Origin: Oegoconia quadripuncta
Taxonomy: Eukaryota; Arthropoda; Insecta; Lepidoptera; Autostichidae
DNA: 64,000 nt
Direction: 5' to 3'
Assembly: GCA_949316235.1 (NCBI GenBank)
Contig: OX438743.1
Span: forward strand, 20,829,771-20,893,770
In this document: one piece after another, positions 1-10,739 of the stretch
Numbering within the stretch: position 1 is the stretch's first letter
How the letters are laid out: every line of letters starts with the position of its first letter
Notes under the pieces: generated by a model
The model's database searches: none
What the model was told of the DNA's origin: nothing
Seen by the model: the letters and a program-made list of their open reading frames with translations, nothing else
Translations under genes and position numbers: made by a program

Positions 1-154
1 ATTGGAATCTCAACCGTGTTCTCTTTTAAATAATAAATAATATATTCATGCGCTGCATGCTTATTGAGTGCTGCGACATTCTTTGAACCAATACAATTAT
101 TTGTCACATTCATTTAATATATGTATGTATACATGCAGCATACTTCATTTATTC

Positions 155-3100
155 TTTCATCATCTGATTTAAGAGCCATGCTCTTGTCGGTGGAGATTTT
201 TCCATATCTCTCTGCTCTCCGCCTTCCTCTTGACCTCCTGATACGACACGACGTTCAACTTCTCTTTTATTTGCTGCATGTAGCTTATTCTCGGTCTTCC
301 TCTTTTTCTTTTCCCTTCTATTCTTCCTTCTATTATAGTTTTGATGAAATCATCGTGTCGTATAAGGTGTCCCAGCATTTTCCCTCTTCTATTCTCAATT
401 ACTTGCAACAATTTCCTTTTTTCCTTTACTATATTTAAAACCTCTTCGTTCGTTTTCTTCTCTGTCCAGCTGATACGTTCCATTCTCCTCCAGCACCACA
501 TCTCAAAAGCTTCCAATCTTTCTTTGTCTTTAAGAGTTAAAGTCCACGTTTCACACCCATACAAAGCAATGCTCCAAATGTACACTTTTATAAGTTTTTT
601 ACGAACTCGGCCTGATATTCTGGCTTTGAGCAGGTTCTTTTTTGCATTGAATGCTTGTCTTGCCATTGCTATTCTTGCTTTTATGTCTGGCGTACATCGG
701 GAGTCATTAGTAATTACGCTGCCTAGGTATTTAAATGATTCAACCTGTTGAATTTGTGTACTATTTAGAGTAATAGGGCTATTTTTTGGGTGTTTCGATG
801 TAATTAGAGTTTTTGTTTTATTGATATTAATTTTGAGTCCAAATTCTTTGAAAATAAAGTCCATTTCTTTAAGCAGTTCTTCCAATTCTGTCTTACTCTC
901 TGCCATGGCTACAATATCGTCTGCGAAACGTACAAATTTGAATATTTCCCCATTTATTTTGACACCCCCCTTTTCTGTATTTGTTATTTTACGGATTGCA
1001 CACTCTATAAATATGTTGAAAATCAAGGGTGATAGTGGACACCCCTGCCTTACTCCTTGTTTAATTTTTGCTGCTCCTTTTGCCTCTCCTACCTCTATTA
1101 CCATTTCTTGCTTTTTATACAATTCGTAGATGATCCTTCTATCTCTATAATCCAATCCTGCTTTTATAAGTATTTCCATCATTTTCTCCCAGTTGACTTT
1201 ATCGAAGGCCTTTTCTAGATCAATAAACACTATATGTGTGTCTAAGTCAAAATCCAACCTTCGGTCTATTATTAATCTTACTGCTAAAATAGCCTCCCTG
1301 GTTCCCTTTTCCTGTCTGAATCCATATTGATCCGGTCCCACAAATCGTTCCGTTAACGGCCTAATTCTATTTTGTATAATTTTAATTAATATTTTGCTGG
1401 CTTGTGATATAATACTGAGAGTTCTGTGTTCTTCACATTTAAGTGTGTTTGCTTTTTTTGGTAGTGTTACGGTCTTACTTAAACAAAAGTCTTTAGGTAT
1501 TTTTCCTGTTCTATACATTTCCTGAATTAAATTAAAAATCTCTTCCTTTAACGGGTCGCAAACTGCATATTTAATCATTTCAATGTAAATATTATCTAGT
1601 CCCGCTGCTTTACCGTTTTGAATACATCTTAACGCTTTTTCAAACTCCTCTCTTAAAATGCTGGGTCCTATTTCTGTGATCTCGACCTCTTCTTCTTTTT
1701 CAATATAACTTTCCGCCATACCTTCCCCTTCATATAGTTCTTCTATATAACATGTCCATCTTTTAACAATTTCTTTAGGATCAATTAGTATTTTTCCTTC
1801 TTTATCTAAGACGGCAGTACTATTTCTTTTATGTTTTTTATGTATTTCTCGAATTATGCTATATGCTTTGTCCATTTTTCCCTGTTTCATGAGACTTTCT
1901 ATCTCATTACATTTTTCTTCTGAATTTTTTTCTTTCGCTTCTTTACATAATAATGTTATTCTATTTGTTAATTTCCTGTACTCCTTATTACTACCTTCGT
2001 CTGTCTTATTTCTTAATTTTCTTCTATTTAGCATTAAATCTATAATTTCTGAACTGAGCCACTTTTTTCTTGGAATTAGTTTTTCTTTCTTAAGTGTCTC
2101 TTCTGCGCTTTTAACCATAATATTTTTTGTAATATTCCACCTGTCTTCAATACAAATATTTTCTGATATATTTTTACAACTATCTTTATATTGTTCAAAC
2201 TTATCACCTATTCTATTACTATATTGCACTCTACTATCACTATCTATATCCTTAAGTTTACTGAGATCTAGGTTCTTTGGTTTATGTTTCCTCTTTATTT
2301 TCTTTATTTCAAAGTTGTGAAGACTAACAAGAAGGTTGTGGTCTGTGTTTAGGTCTGCTCCAGGTAATGTTTTACATAAGCTTATTTGATTCCTGAATTT
2401 ACTTTTTACCATTATGTAGTCTAATTGATATCTCGCAATATCTCCTGGCATTTTCCACGTGTAAAGTCTTCTTTTAGGTTGTTTAAATATTGTATTTGTA
2501 ATAATGAGATCCTTTTCTTTACAAAATTGTACTAGTCTTTCCCCTCTCTTATTTCTCTTTCCCAATCCAAAATTTCCTACTGTTTTATCGTCCCCCCCTT
2601 CTCCGACAACTGCGTTGAAATCACCCATAATTATCAAACTATCTGTATCTTTGACTGTATCTAGTAATGTGTCCATATCATTGTACATATCTTCTATTTC
2701 GTCATCTGAGTGGTTGCTAGTTGGCATATAGACCTGTATTATTGTTACATCTGTGGGCTTCGATTTAATCTTAACTACTGTTAATCGGTCATTCTGATGG
2801 ATAGTATTTTCTACATTTGTACCCCATCTCTTATTTAGTATTATAGCGGTACCGTTTGTACCTTGTTTTTCTCCAGTGTAAATAACTCTATATTCGCCAC
2901 TCCAGAAATCTCCACTTCCCTCCCATCTGACCTCACTCAAACCTAGTATATCCATTCCAAGTCTGTCCATCTCCATCTTTACTTCTTCTAACTTCCCCGG
3001 TTCTAACATTGTCCTCACATTCCACGTTCCAACTTTACAAGGATTTCGCATGATGACGACCGAGTCAGCCTTGCTCCTGACCCTGCCGGACTCAGACCGC

Positions 3101-3550
3101 CACGCCATCTGATATCGTGGAAGCCCGTTGTCAAGAACTACTTTCTTATTGTTGTGCATTTCATAAAACTCCAAAATAGGGAAGATAGTGTGGTGGTTTC
3201 CCTCTTGCCTTCCACACCGCAGTTTAAGAGCCGGGGTGTTCCCGCCTCTTAATATCCAGTCAAAAGCCCTTCTTGATACTGTATCTTCGGCCTTCTGCCA
3301 GTACTGATGTTGCTGCTGCTCAACACCAGGGGAAACGCTTATTTACTGGCGGCGTTGACTCGCCATGTCACAGGGTCGTCAGTGGATATTGTAGCTTTTT
3401 GTAGAGGAGCCCATCCCACAGGACTCCCCACTACCTCCTGTTAAACCTGCCGCTGTGTGGTCGGGGACTGCTTATTCAACATATTCGCAGCTAACCATCA
3501 TATCTGATGGCCGTTCACTATCCGCCACCTGTGACCCCGTTAGTAGCCTA
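155..3550 (-). mobile_element. RTE/BovB-like non-LTR retrotransposon, nearly full length
   Basis: The element runs on the minus strand from about 3550 (GC-richer 5' leader) to about 155, where it ends in a short GATGATGA-type tail. The last 200 bases recur at 41706-41905 with no difference I could see, which fixes the 3' end. The 5' leader (3160-3550) is about 390 bases without an obvious second ORF, as is usual for RTE elements. No clear target duplication was found; the 5' boundary is blurred by another LINE-like tail starting near 3565. Diverged 3' tails of the same or a sister family lie at 7165-7575 and 27190-27330. Confidence 0.85.
169..3159 (-). CDS. Endonuclease-reverse transcriptase of RTE-type LINE, intact ORF
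   Basis: This protein would nick the target DNA and reverse-transcribe the LINE RNA at the nick. The N-terminal third is an APE-like endonuclease: GTWNVRTM, LSEVRWEGSG, GDFNAVVG, LDYIMVKSK and NTDHNLL hold the expected Asn, Glu, Asp and His residues. A basic linker of about 200 residues follows, then reverse transcriptase with YGFRQEKGTREA, IVFIDLEKAFDKVNW, GVRQGCPLSPLIFNI and the catalytic FADD box, and the C-terminal YGCETWTL and MLGHLIRHDD blocks typical of RTE/BovB. The frame stays open upstream to 3174 through a TTG, but the first ATG is at 3159 (MHNNKK). About 995 residues is normal for the clade. No stop or frameshift is present, so the copy could be functional. Confidence 0.9.
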   Translation of the reverse strand: MHNNKKVVLDNGLPRYQMAWRSESGRVRSKADSVVIMRNPCKVGTWNVRTMLEPGKLEEVKMEMDRLGMDILGLSEVRWEGSGDFWSGEYRVIYTGEKQGTNGTAIILNKRWGTNVENTIHQNDRLTVVKIKSKPTDVTIIQVYMPTSNHSDDEIEDMYNDMDTLLDTVKDTDSLIIMGDFNAVVGEGGDDKTVGNFGLGKRNKRGERLVQFCKEKDLIITNTIFKQPKRRLYTWKMPGDIARYQLDYIMVKSKFRNQISLCKTLPGADLNTDHNLLVSLHNFEIKKIKRKHKPKNLDLSKLKDIDSDSRVQYSNRIGDKFEQYKDSCKNISENICIEDRWNITKNIMVKSAEETLKKEKLIPRKKWLSSEIIDLMLNRRKLRNKTDEGSNKEYRKLTNRITLLCKEAKEKNSEEKCNEIESLMKQGKMDKAYSIIREIHKKHKRNSTAVLDKEGKILIDPKEIVKRWTCYIEELYEGEGMAESYIEKEEEVEITEIGPSILREEFEKALRCIQNGKAAGLDNIYIEMIKYAVCDPLKEEIFNLIQEMYRTGKIPKDFCLSKTVTLPKKANTLKCEEHRTLSIISQASKILIKIIQNRIRPLTERFVGPDQYGFRQEKGTREAILAVRLIIDRRLDFDLDTHIVFIDLEKAFDKVNWEKMMEILIKAGLDYRDRRIIYELYKKQEMVIEVGEAKGAAKIKQGVRQGCPLSPLIFNIFIECAIRKITNTEKGGVKINGEIFKFVRFADDIVAMAESKTELEELLKEMDFIFKEFGLKININKTKTLITSKHPKNSPITLNSTQIQQVESFKYLGSVITNDSRCTPDIKARIAMARQAFNAKKNLLKARISGRVRKKLIKVYIWSIALYGCETWTLTLKDKERLEAFEMWCWRRMERISWTEKKTNEEVLNIVKEKRKLLQVIENRRGKMLGHLIRHDDFIKTIIEGRIEGKRKRGRPRISYMQQIKEKLNVVSYQEVKRKAESREIWKNLHRQEHGS

Positions 3551-3564
3551 CAGCTCAGCCCTAA

Positions 3565-4640
3565 CTTTATTTATTTATTCTTTATTGCACCAAAATATTA
3601 CAATAACATAGTACAAACAATAGCTCACGTACTTCTTTGTACTTCTTTAATATGACCAGAAAACACTCCATTGTTCGGATGCTAGTCAGTGACCGTGCTT
3701 TAACTGCGCTTGAGATATAATTTGATCGCTTTGATTATATAAAATTAATGTATATTCGTTTATGTACAGCCATGTATGTTCCTTTATTAATATTATTCAT
3801 TTTTAGTAGCAGTATTGATAATAATGATAATGAGGTATATTATGTTTTTCTTTGGTAGTAGGTATTTGTTTCAAGCTCCCTTGTTACTGTATATGGAAGA
3901 GATCTATGCGTAAGATCGCGTTCGTATATTATTGTGAAAAATGAAGAAAGTTTTTTCTTCATCTCATAATAATATTGACACTCTTTACTTACACCAATAT
4001 CTAATCTACAAAGCAATTGATCGCTCTATGTCTATGACTCCCTTCTGATATTACACAAAACTCGCCACCCTAATGATTTATCTGCGAAATACTTTTAAAA
4101 ACTACCCTAGGATTAAAGACAGAAGACACAAATTACAACAACAGTGAAACTTTACACAAAGGACCTGTCTTTGAAAAGATGTATAATTTGATTATGTTAT
4201 TGGTGAAATAGATATCCTTTGCCATTACATTAGAGTACAAAATAAAAGGGGTGATGACGTAGTAACGAGTGGCATAAGTTTTGAAATCCGTAACCTATTA
4301 GCAATGACAAAACACGGTTGTCAGCGTGATTCGGGATTTATTACCCAAACAGTCATTCTACGTATTGTTATGTCTATGTTTATTTTATTTCAAAGGCGTA
4401 AGGTCGAAAATTTGGTTGTAAAATTTTGGAAGTGGATAATTTTTATTTTGTCGGACGTATCTAATAATTAGGATAAGCGTAACGAGGCACTTGAGCGAAT
4501 TCAATGTTATTATAGCTTATGTTTGCTTTCGTTTATAATAAAATGTAGCATGATGCTGTTTATTTGTTTTTAAACGCTTTATAGCACAATAATATCTATA
4601 AATTGAAAATTATGAAAATTCCCGACAACATGATTTTACC
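3565..4640. other. No gene; AT-rich, possible LINE tail at the left edge
   Basis: TTTATTCTTTATTGCACC at about 3572-3590 resembles the polyadenylation-signal end of a minus-strand LINE. The remaining kilobase is AT-rich with no coding pattern, structured RNA or repeat that I recognise. Confidence 0.4.
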
Positions 4641-4654
4641 GTCCTGGATAGTAC

Positions 4655-4885
4655 CTAACGTCACGACCTATATCCCAAATGGGGTGGTCAGAGATATCCC
4701 AAACCATAGTGTTTGGGTGTTCCAATCATTAAGAGCTTCATGATTGAAAGAACATCCACGGTTCATCTTATGAAATATAGGTACAGAAATGCACACATCG
4801 CCGTTGATACGTGTCCCTTAGTCGCCTTTTACGACATCTACGGGAAGAGACGGGTTGGTTCTATTCTATTTGAGTACCGAATCCA
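4655..4885 (+). repeat. Dispersed repeat with CACGACCTATATCCCAAATG head
   Basis: The motifs CCCAAATGGGGTGGTCAGAG and GGGAAGAGACGGGTTGGTTC recur, together or apart, near 6515-6590, 8285-8350, 52826-53035 and 55345-55430. It looks like a short non-coding interspersed family. I cannot assign a class. Confidence 0.6.
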
Positions 4886-5039
4886 CAGTTTAAAAGCTAA
4901 ATATCTTCGAAACGGCTTGACCGATTTCCACCAAACATGGCTAAGAACGTGTCTCCGGGTTTAATCTTAAATATAAAATCCTGGAAAATTATTGTAAAAA
5001 TTTGGTACTGTAGAATATACCCTGGATTGAGACATCTAA

Positions 5040-5271
5040 CTACTATTATAAATGCAAAAGTTTTAATTTGTTTGTTTGTTTGTTGCTCAATCACGGCGAA
5101 ACAGCTGAATGAATTTGGATGGAATTTGGTACATATGTAGAATATAGCCTGGATTAAGACATAGGATACTTTTTATCCCGATAAAGTGAGTAGTTCCTGC
5201 GGGATAAACAAATTCAACATATGCCCGATAAAGCTATTCAACGCAGGCGAACCCGGGAAGCGGAAAGCTAG
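5040..5271 (+). mobile_element. Helitron-like 3' end
   Basis: The segment ends GCGGAAAGCTAG followed by T, fitting the Helitron 3' rule CTRR with insertion 5' of T. A short GC-rich hairpin-capable stretch lies just upstream. The same ending occurs at 21006-21009 (plus), 35849-35852 (minus), 41991-41994 (plus, CTAA) and 45467-45470 (minus). The body carries the phrase GATAAAGTGAGTAGTTCC seen in the 20.9 kb copy. No Rep/helicase coding is visible, so the copy is non-autonomous. Confidence 0.6.
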
Positions 5272-5884
5272 TACGAAATAACGCAGAAATAATAATTAAT
5301 TAACGACAAATAAACTTAATTTCCCATCCCTACCGAAACCAGTGACCGAAAGATATCTTCAGCAAATAAATCAGACCGACAATAGGGAACACTTCGTGAC
5401 AGTTCGAACGTAAAGAAGTACTGGCTGATGAAAAACAAATTCCATACTCAAATTGATTCGAAATTCAAACAGATACCTTTGAAAAGACGACGCGTGGCGC
5501 TCTATGGGTTCACTAATTTTTACGTCATTCAATGGCAAAGGAGTTTTCACCATAATGCCAGCGATATTAGGACTTCCATTTTAGTGGATCATTTCAGAGG
5601 GTGGTGAGTTCGACACGCGGCAGTGCGTCCCTCCATAGATAATAAATACTTTTAGCAAATAATTACGTTATTTGATTTTAGATTGATGATGGTTGTTAGC
5701 CAAACATACGGCTTGGGATCCACTCGTGGGAGAGATTTGTGAGGCCCCGAATTAATTATGAATAGTAAAGTAAAGAAGTAGATAAATGTTATGTAGAGGC
5801 GAAAATGTAGTTTGAGAGTATCACATGTTATGTATGAACTGTTGTACTGTATGGTTTCGGCACTCATTTCGATGTTAAGTTTTT

Positions 5885-6157
5885 TTTTTAATATTTTTTC
5901 AAGGTTTCACATGAACTTTTTTTTAATTTCTGGGCTAAATCACATAATAAAAATAAATTGAACAGAGCTCTTTTGATGTGCTTCCCATAATCATTTCTAA
6001 GATTCGCAGAAACTTTTATAAAGCGGTTACTTTTAAAAATTAACGCTGCCTATACTTAGCTAAATTTGGATTTGCCGTTCCCAAAAAAAATAAAAAATGT
6101 TTGTATGGAGAAAACAATCATCTTACAAAACGCCAATTTCATAGGTAAGGACATAAT
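5885..6157 (-). mobile_element. Mariner-type MITE, truncated copy
   Basis: It is the reverse complement of the MITE at 48629-49051. It retains the terminal repeat ACGCCAATTTCATAGGTAAG on the right and the internal AAATTTGGATTTGCCG block, and lacks the far end. Immediately to the right (6158-6235) lies a fragment ending in CAAACTTTCGCATTTACAAT, another common interspersed tail. Confidence 0.75.
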
Positions 6158-6602
6158 ACCAAATTTCACCCAAATGCGTTCATCCGTTGGAGTAACAAAC
6201 AAACATCCAAACTTTCGCATTTACAATATAAGATTTGAGTGTAACCGTCTACTTTCATTTCACAGGACCCCGTTAATGGAAGTTTTCAAATTCCAGTCAC
6301 AGAATACTTGAAATCCAGAGTTTATTATTCAGTGTACGAAGCACGATAATTGTCAGTTTACTTCAACCCTTGGGGGAAGGAATTAACCTAATAACCTTCA
6401 TCTTGCTTAATTAATTATGGTTGCAAATCGAATAATTAGAGAGGCTTGTAAAATATTGCTACCTTTAGTCGAGTATGTAAGTTCAATCTATTAGACATAC
6501 ATATATATTTCTTCACGACGTTTATCCCAAATGAGGTGGTCAGAGATATCCCATACAAGCGTTTGAGTGTTCAAAACATTAAAAGTTTTTTTTTATATAA
6601 TG

Positions 6603-7173
6603 TTAGGTCCTTACATATGAAATTGGTGTTTTGTCGTACTGGCCACTTTGATCTCAAATATCTCCTCTTTGGTTAGGAGTTCCAATTAGGCCAGACGATT
6701 ATGGCAGATGTGTATTGTCAGCAATTGCAAACCATGATGGAAAAGCTAGCTGCTAAACAACCGAGGCTGGTCAATCGCCGTAGCCCACTGCTGCTTCAGG
6801 ACAACGCAGACCACACACTGCACAACAAACCAAATTAAGAGAACTTCAAATGGAATGTCTAAGACATCCACCATACTCCCCGGACCTTGCTCCAACAGAT
6901 TAACATTTTTTCCGAAATTTGGATAACTTCTTGCAAGGGAAAAAATTCAACTCCGATGGGGCAGTCCAAAGCGCCTTCAAACATTTTATTGATTCCCGTC
7001 GGAATGGTTTTTTAGTAAAGGGATCAATACCTATGAGATGGCAAAAGTGCATAAATAGCAATGGTACATACTGTGATTAAATATATATATTTATATTTTG
7101 AAAAAATCGACTTTAGGTTAGGTTAGGTAGGGAATACCTTACAAAACGCCAATTTCATATGTAAGGACCTAAT
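6603..7173 (+). pseudogene. Internally deleted mariner element with dead transposase 3' half
   Basis: Terminal inverted repeats of about 32 bp begin TTAGGTCCTTACATATGAAA (left from 6603, right ending 7173). Between them lies the C-terminal half of a mariner transposase on the plus strand: a decayed QDNA(R)PHTA block, then LRHPPYSPDLAPTD, HFFRNLDNFLQGKKF and MRWQKC before the stop. The reading frame is broken near the QDNA block and by TAA directly after the catalytic PTD. The N-terminal DNA-binding half is missing, so the copy cannot encode an active enzyme. Its ends match the MITE family at 5885, 37925 and 48629. Confidence 0.8.
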
Positions 7174-7575
7174 ATTTATTTAGATAGCGGCTAATAAAAT
7201 GCTACATATGTTTATAGGCTTATACGGATGTGAGACATGGATATGGAAAGTTTAGAGGTATTCGAGATGTGGATTTGGAGACGAATGGAGGGAATAAGGT
7301 GGATAATGAAGAGGTGTTAATGATGGTAAAAGAGAAGAGAAGCCTGTTAGCCACAGTTGAGAACCGAAGAGAAGACACGACATTTTTTTGAATAACGTAA
7401 TTGAGGAAAATTTAGAAAGAAATAGAGGAAGGGGAAGACCTAGGCGCAATTACTTTGACCAAGTGAAAGAAAAGGTGAATGTCGTGTCGTACCAAGAGGT
7501 TAAATTGAGGGCGGAAATCAGAGAGACATGGTCATTACTCCACCGACAAGAGAATAGCTCTTAAATTGAAGAAGA
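7165..7575 (+). pseudogene. RTE-like LINE 3' fragment, degenerate
   Basis: The translation resembles the C-terminus of the 169-3159 protein in pieces: YGCETWIW, EVFEMWIWRRMEGI, REKRSLLATVENRRE, VVSYQEVKLRAE. It ends with an equivalent of HRQEHGS at the same distance from the stop. Frameshifts and small deletions interrupt it. It is a diverged copy, much older than the 41706 tail. Confidence 0.75.
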
Positions 7576-7824
7576 ATCTTTATTTACTTTAGAGACTGGA
7601 GTCCTTCTAGACTTGACAGTCCTATCGTACTCTGACCAAGATTTACTGATGAGTAATACAAACATAATTGTATGACTAGATGATTGGTGTAAATGTCCAA
7701 AATATTTATTATTTATTTAAAGAAGCAATATACACTGGCTACATACGCAATAAAATTTACAATAAAAAAAAATATGTACTTAGAAAGAAAATAGGAATGG
7801 TTTAGGAAAAATAATGATTTTTTT

Positions 7825-8037
7825 TTTATATTTCGGACACTTACACCAATCATCTAGTCCCAAACTAAGCAAAGCTTGTGCTATGGATACTAGATAACGG
7901 ATAAACATACATAAATATTTATATAAAATTCCATGACTTCGTATTCATCACACAAACATTTACCCCTCGCGGGATTCGAACCCGCAACCGTTGGTTTCGC
8001 TGACAGGGTCACTATCCACTACACCAACCGGTCTTCG
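7825..8037 (-). mobile_element. tRNA-derived SINE, family C
   Basis: On the minus strand the head reads CCGGTTGGTGTAGTGGATAG (A box) and GGTTGCGGGTTCGAATCCCG (B box), followed by a body with ATGTTTGTGTGATGAATAC and an AAATATTTATT-rich tail. Other copies are at 24957, 25935, 35937 and 50013. Confidence 0.85.
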
Positions 8038-8089
8038 GATATACATACTATATAAATATACATACTAATGTAAATAATCTAGCCGCTGT

Positions 8090-8350
8090 TGATCCAGCTT
8101 TACCAAAAATTAGTTCAGCCAAACCTGCATCATATTGACAGCTTTATCTCATCAGTCTATCTCTTTCAATTCGGTTTTTAGCACACTCCATCAACAAGTG
8201 TTGGATATCCTCAACTACTCTACAGAGTTCCAAGTTAGGAGTATCAGTTCAAGCTTAAACGTTAAAGATTGTGATGGTGGAGCGGCCCTTAGTCGGCTTT
8301 TATGACACCTACGGGAAGAGATGGGTTATTTTTAGCGTGCCGAAACCACA
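8090..8350 (-). pseudogene. LINE C-terminal zinc-motif fragment plus dispersed repeat
   Basis: Between 8150 and 8230 the minus strand encodes LCRVVEDIQHLLMECAKNR. This is the short Cys/His tail seen in several LINE fragments of this window (10610, 31785, 34360). From 8285 to 8350 the plus strand holds the GGGAAGAGATGGGTTATT dispersed repeat also found at 4840 and 55380. Confidence 0.55.
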
Positions 8351-8599
8351 CAATGAATGGAAAATGCGTTTATTCAGTGCCAGATACAATTTTCACTTTC
8401 ACAAAACAAGATATTAATGAAATGAGTGGCACTGAAAGACTCCATTCAGAATAAAGTCGGGTCGGAACAAACTATGAGTAGGTAAGGCCTATAGGTATAC
8501 ATAAGAATACTTGAATGTTTTTCCCTAAACTAGTAATTTTACTATATTGACTGTACTTATTATTATTAGGGTTTTATTATTAAATCGATTACATGATCC

Positions 8600-8760
8600 T
8601 TAATTTTTTTTTTTTTTTTTATATGAGAGGGCGGCAAACGAGCATGCGGGTCACCTGATGGAAAGTAATCACCGCCGCCCATGGACACCCGCAACACCAA
8701 AAGTGTCACAGATGCGTTGCCGGCCTTTGAGGAAGGTGTAGGTAATTAAACAATGCCCCA
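8600..8760 (-). mobile_element. LINE 3' tail, VHGRR family
   Basis: On the minus strand this is the 3' end of a LINE whose ORF closes with a [13 protein letters not shown] peptide. It ends GAGGGCGGCAAACGAGCATG before a run of T on the plus strand (poly-A). Longer copies are at 36730-37010 and 51135-51350; partial ones are at 35046 and 48115. Confidence 0.75.
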
Positions 8761-9200
8761 CAAAACTGTTTGCACAGTTTGTTTGTGTGAGCTTTAGTCT
8801 CACAAAAAGCTATGTTACTTAGTTACTATTGGAGGTCGTCGTATGTCGTGAATAAGTATTTTAATGTTGAGCTTATTTATGTTTTTCGTTTTTATTTTTG
8901 TAGAGAACCGAGCCCCACCACTATTCTTGTCTGCAAAACACAATGCCCAACATTCATTGCTATAAGTACAGTTGACAATAAAAATATATGAGCAAGAGGG
9001 ACTCCTACTTGATGGAATTGCCCCCTAAATTCCTAAGCACGCATTCCTAGCCCCTTATTAAAATCAGTAGTGATATTAAACCATACCATTGATGTGACAT
9101 TAATTTTTATTACAACAGACGTAATGGAGATGTCGAATAGCATAGTTCAAATGCCTCATTCTTTACATTTCAGAATTTTATCGTAATAATATTAAAAATA
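8760..9200. other. No recognisable feature
   Basis: AT-rich sequence without coding signal. I see no repeat shared with the rest of the window. Confidence 0.4.
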
Positions 9201-9203
9201 GCT

Positions 9204-9530
9204 TTGTTTAAATACGTAAACTCCAAGTGGATATCATCTTATATCGGAATGCCTGGCCATAAGAAAGCAGATGAACTAGCCAGAGAAGCTAGGGATGATG
9301 GGCTACCATTGTTAGTACATTTATTTACTGAATGTATATGTAAACTTTCAAAACTTCAATCTTCAAGTATTTATTTCAACGTAAGATACATGATATCATT
9401 TGTTGAATGTCAATTTAAATCTACTGGAAAAGTATTTATCGGTCAGTCAGTATGTCCAAGCTACCACCGCTTCGGAAAGGGAAATCATCTGTGGGAAAAG
9501 AAGTAGCGCCAGAAACCCACAGATCTATTA
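9204..9530 (+). pseudogene. LINE RNase H fragment fused to a recurrent tail
   Basis: The first 35 codons read VNSKWISSYIGMPGHKKADELAREARDDG, given here in two parts: VNSKWISSYIGMPGHKK and ADELAREARDDG. This is the C-terminal RNase H signature (W-x-S-H/Y-x-G-x-x-G-x-x-x-A-D) of Jockey/R1/I-type LINEs. After that the sequence becomes GKGNHLWEKK, which is also encoded on the minus strand at 14221-14454, so this tail is itself a repeat. There is no upstream polymerase domain. Confidence 0.65.
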
Positions 9531-9559
9531 AATATATCTAGATAAGTTTCAAGAGTATA

Positions 9560-10530
9560 ATATTCAAACATTTTTGTCACAGTACATTTTTGAAAATCTA
9601 ATATATATGTGAAAAAATATAGCATGATATAGGGAAAATAGTTAATAAACATGATGACAATACAAAAAATAAGGATAAACTTGCAGTTCATTGTAAGCCG
9701 ACTGCGCAAAATCAATAAGTCATTCAGAGGGCTATGCATACGTTTTTTCAATAAGATTCCCTTTGATGTACAAAATCTTCCTTTCAATTAAAAATATTAT
9801 AACATAAACTTTTTAAGAAAGCATATTATAAAATATCGGACTATTTAGAAAGAAAGAAAGAAAAACATTTATTCAGCTTACAATGGGCATGTACATGAAA
9901 ATTTGTGAGAAATTTAAACTAAATCATAATAATAATAATAATAATAATTATCATTTGGATAATAATCACTCATTGACGTAACTAGCTCGTTCGCATGCCA
10001 GGCTATTTCATAATTAATAATAATATATTATTGAGTCTTTTTGTAACATAAAAATCTGTTTTAAAAAAGAGCAATCCCTCGCAATTCTTGCTTGTCCTTC
10101 TCAAGAGAAACATAATGTAGCTTGAAAAAATTTAAAAATTGACTTTTTTTATGCACTCCGAGTTAGCACTTGACCTCAATCACACCTGATGTTAAGTGAA
10201 GATGAGGCCGAAGGTGGAAGCGTACTGACCCGGAAACCCCAACACATTTGGGGGACTGGCTATCTTATCTCCGACAACCGGAACACAACAATGCTATTAA
10301 CATTGTTGTTTGGCGGCAGATTTAGATAAGATGGTGGTAGCTAGCCTGGCGGACATTTAAAATGCCCTACCACCAACCAAACCGAGTACTAAATATGTAC
10401 CCCGCTGGGGATCGAACCCGCGACCTCCGAATCGTAAACCCAATGTTGTTTACATTGAGCCACGGAGGTGGTTAAGCTAAGACTGTTTTAAGTTACCCTG
10501 TGTACCATAAAATAAAGTATTTTTGACTTA
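9560..10530 (+). mobile_element. LINE 3' end (KLAVHCKP family) split by a SINE
   Basis: The segment from 9640 parallels 56330-56830. Both contain the coding remnant for RFFNKIPFDVQNLP-like and KAYYKISDYL peptides, a 3' UTR with TTCGCATGCCAGGCTATTTC, and an end in AATAAAG-ATTTTTGACTT. Here SINE family A (10143-10473, minus) sits inside the 3' UTR: the sequence before it (AAAAATTGACT) and after it (AAGACTGTTTTAAG) joins up as in the 56.75 kb copy. Confidence 0.75.
10143..10473 (-). mobile_element. tRNA-derived SINE, family A
   Basis: This is a complete copy of the most abundant family here, about 330 bp. The minus-strand head is CCxCCTCCGTGGCTCAATG (A box inside) and GGTTCGATCCCCAGCGGGG (B box). 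The middle has GGTTGGTGGTAGGGCATTTT, and the end is TTAACATCAGGTGTGATTGA followed by an A-run. It is nested in the LINE tail at 9560-10530. Confidence 0.9.
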
Positions 10531-10599
10531 TGGCTTTTGAGACGTAGTTGCGGCATGCAGACAACGCACAAGTTCTCACACATGATGGGATAAACTCCA

Positions 10600-10730
10600 T
10601 CACCAAATTGCGCCGAGCGTGGAGTAGTGGATAATGTATATCACATTTTGATGGATTCTGTCCGGAATGAGTCTTATGACTGCAGTTACATCAAAGTAAA
10701 TTTTGTAGTGAGTTATTGGACCACTGTATT
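10600..10730 (+). pseudogene. LINE C-terminal fragment (VRNE type)
   Basis: VDNVYHILMDSVRNES is readable at about 10630-10680. It matches the EDVFHILMECVRNEA block at 34390-34440 and the EDVQHLLMEYVRNK block at 31810-31855. It is only a scrap of a LINE ORF. Confidence 0.5.
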
Positions 10731-10739
10731 AGCCCAGGG

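Noticed and set aside
7111..7131. Three TTAGG units, the arthropod telomere motif, inside the mariner relic.
   Set aside because: Only three units next to an AT-rich stretch; likely chance or element-internal.
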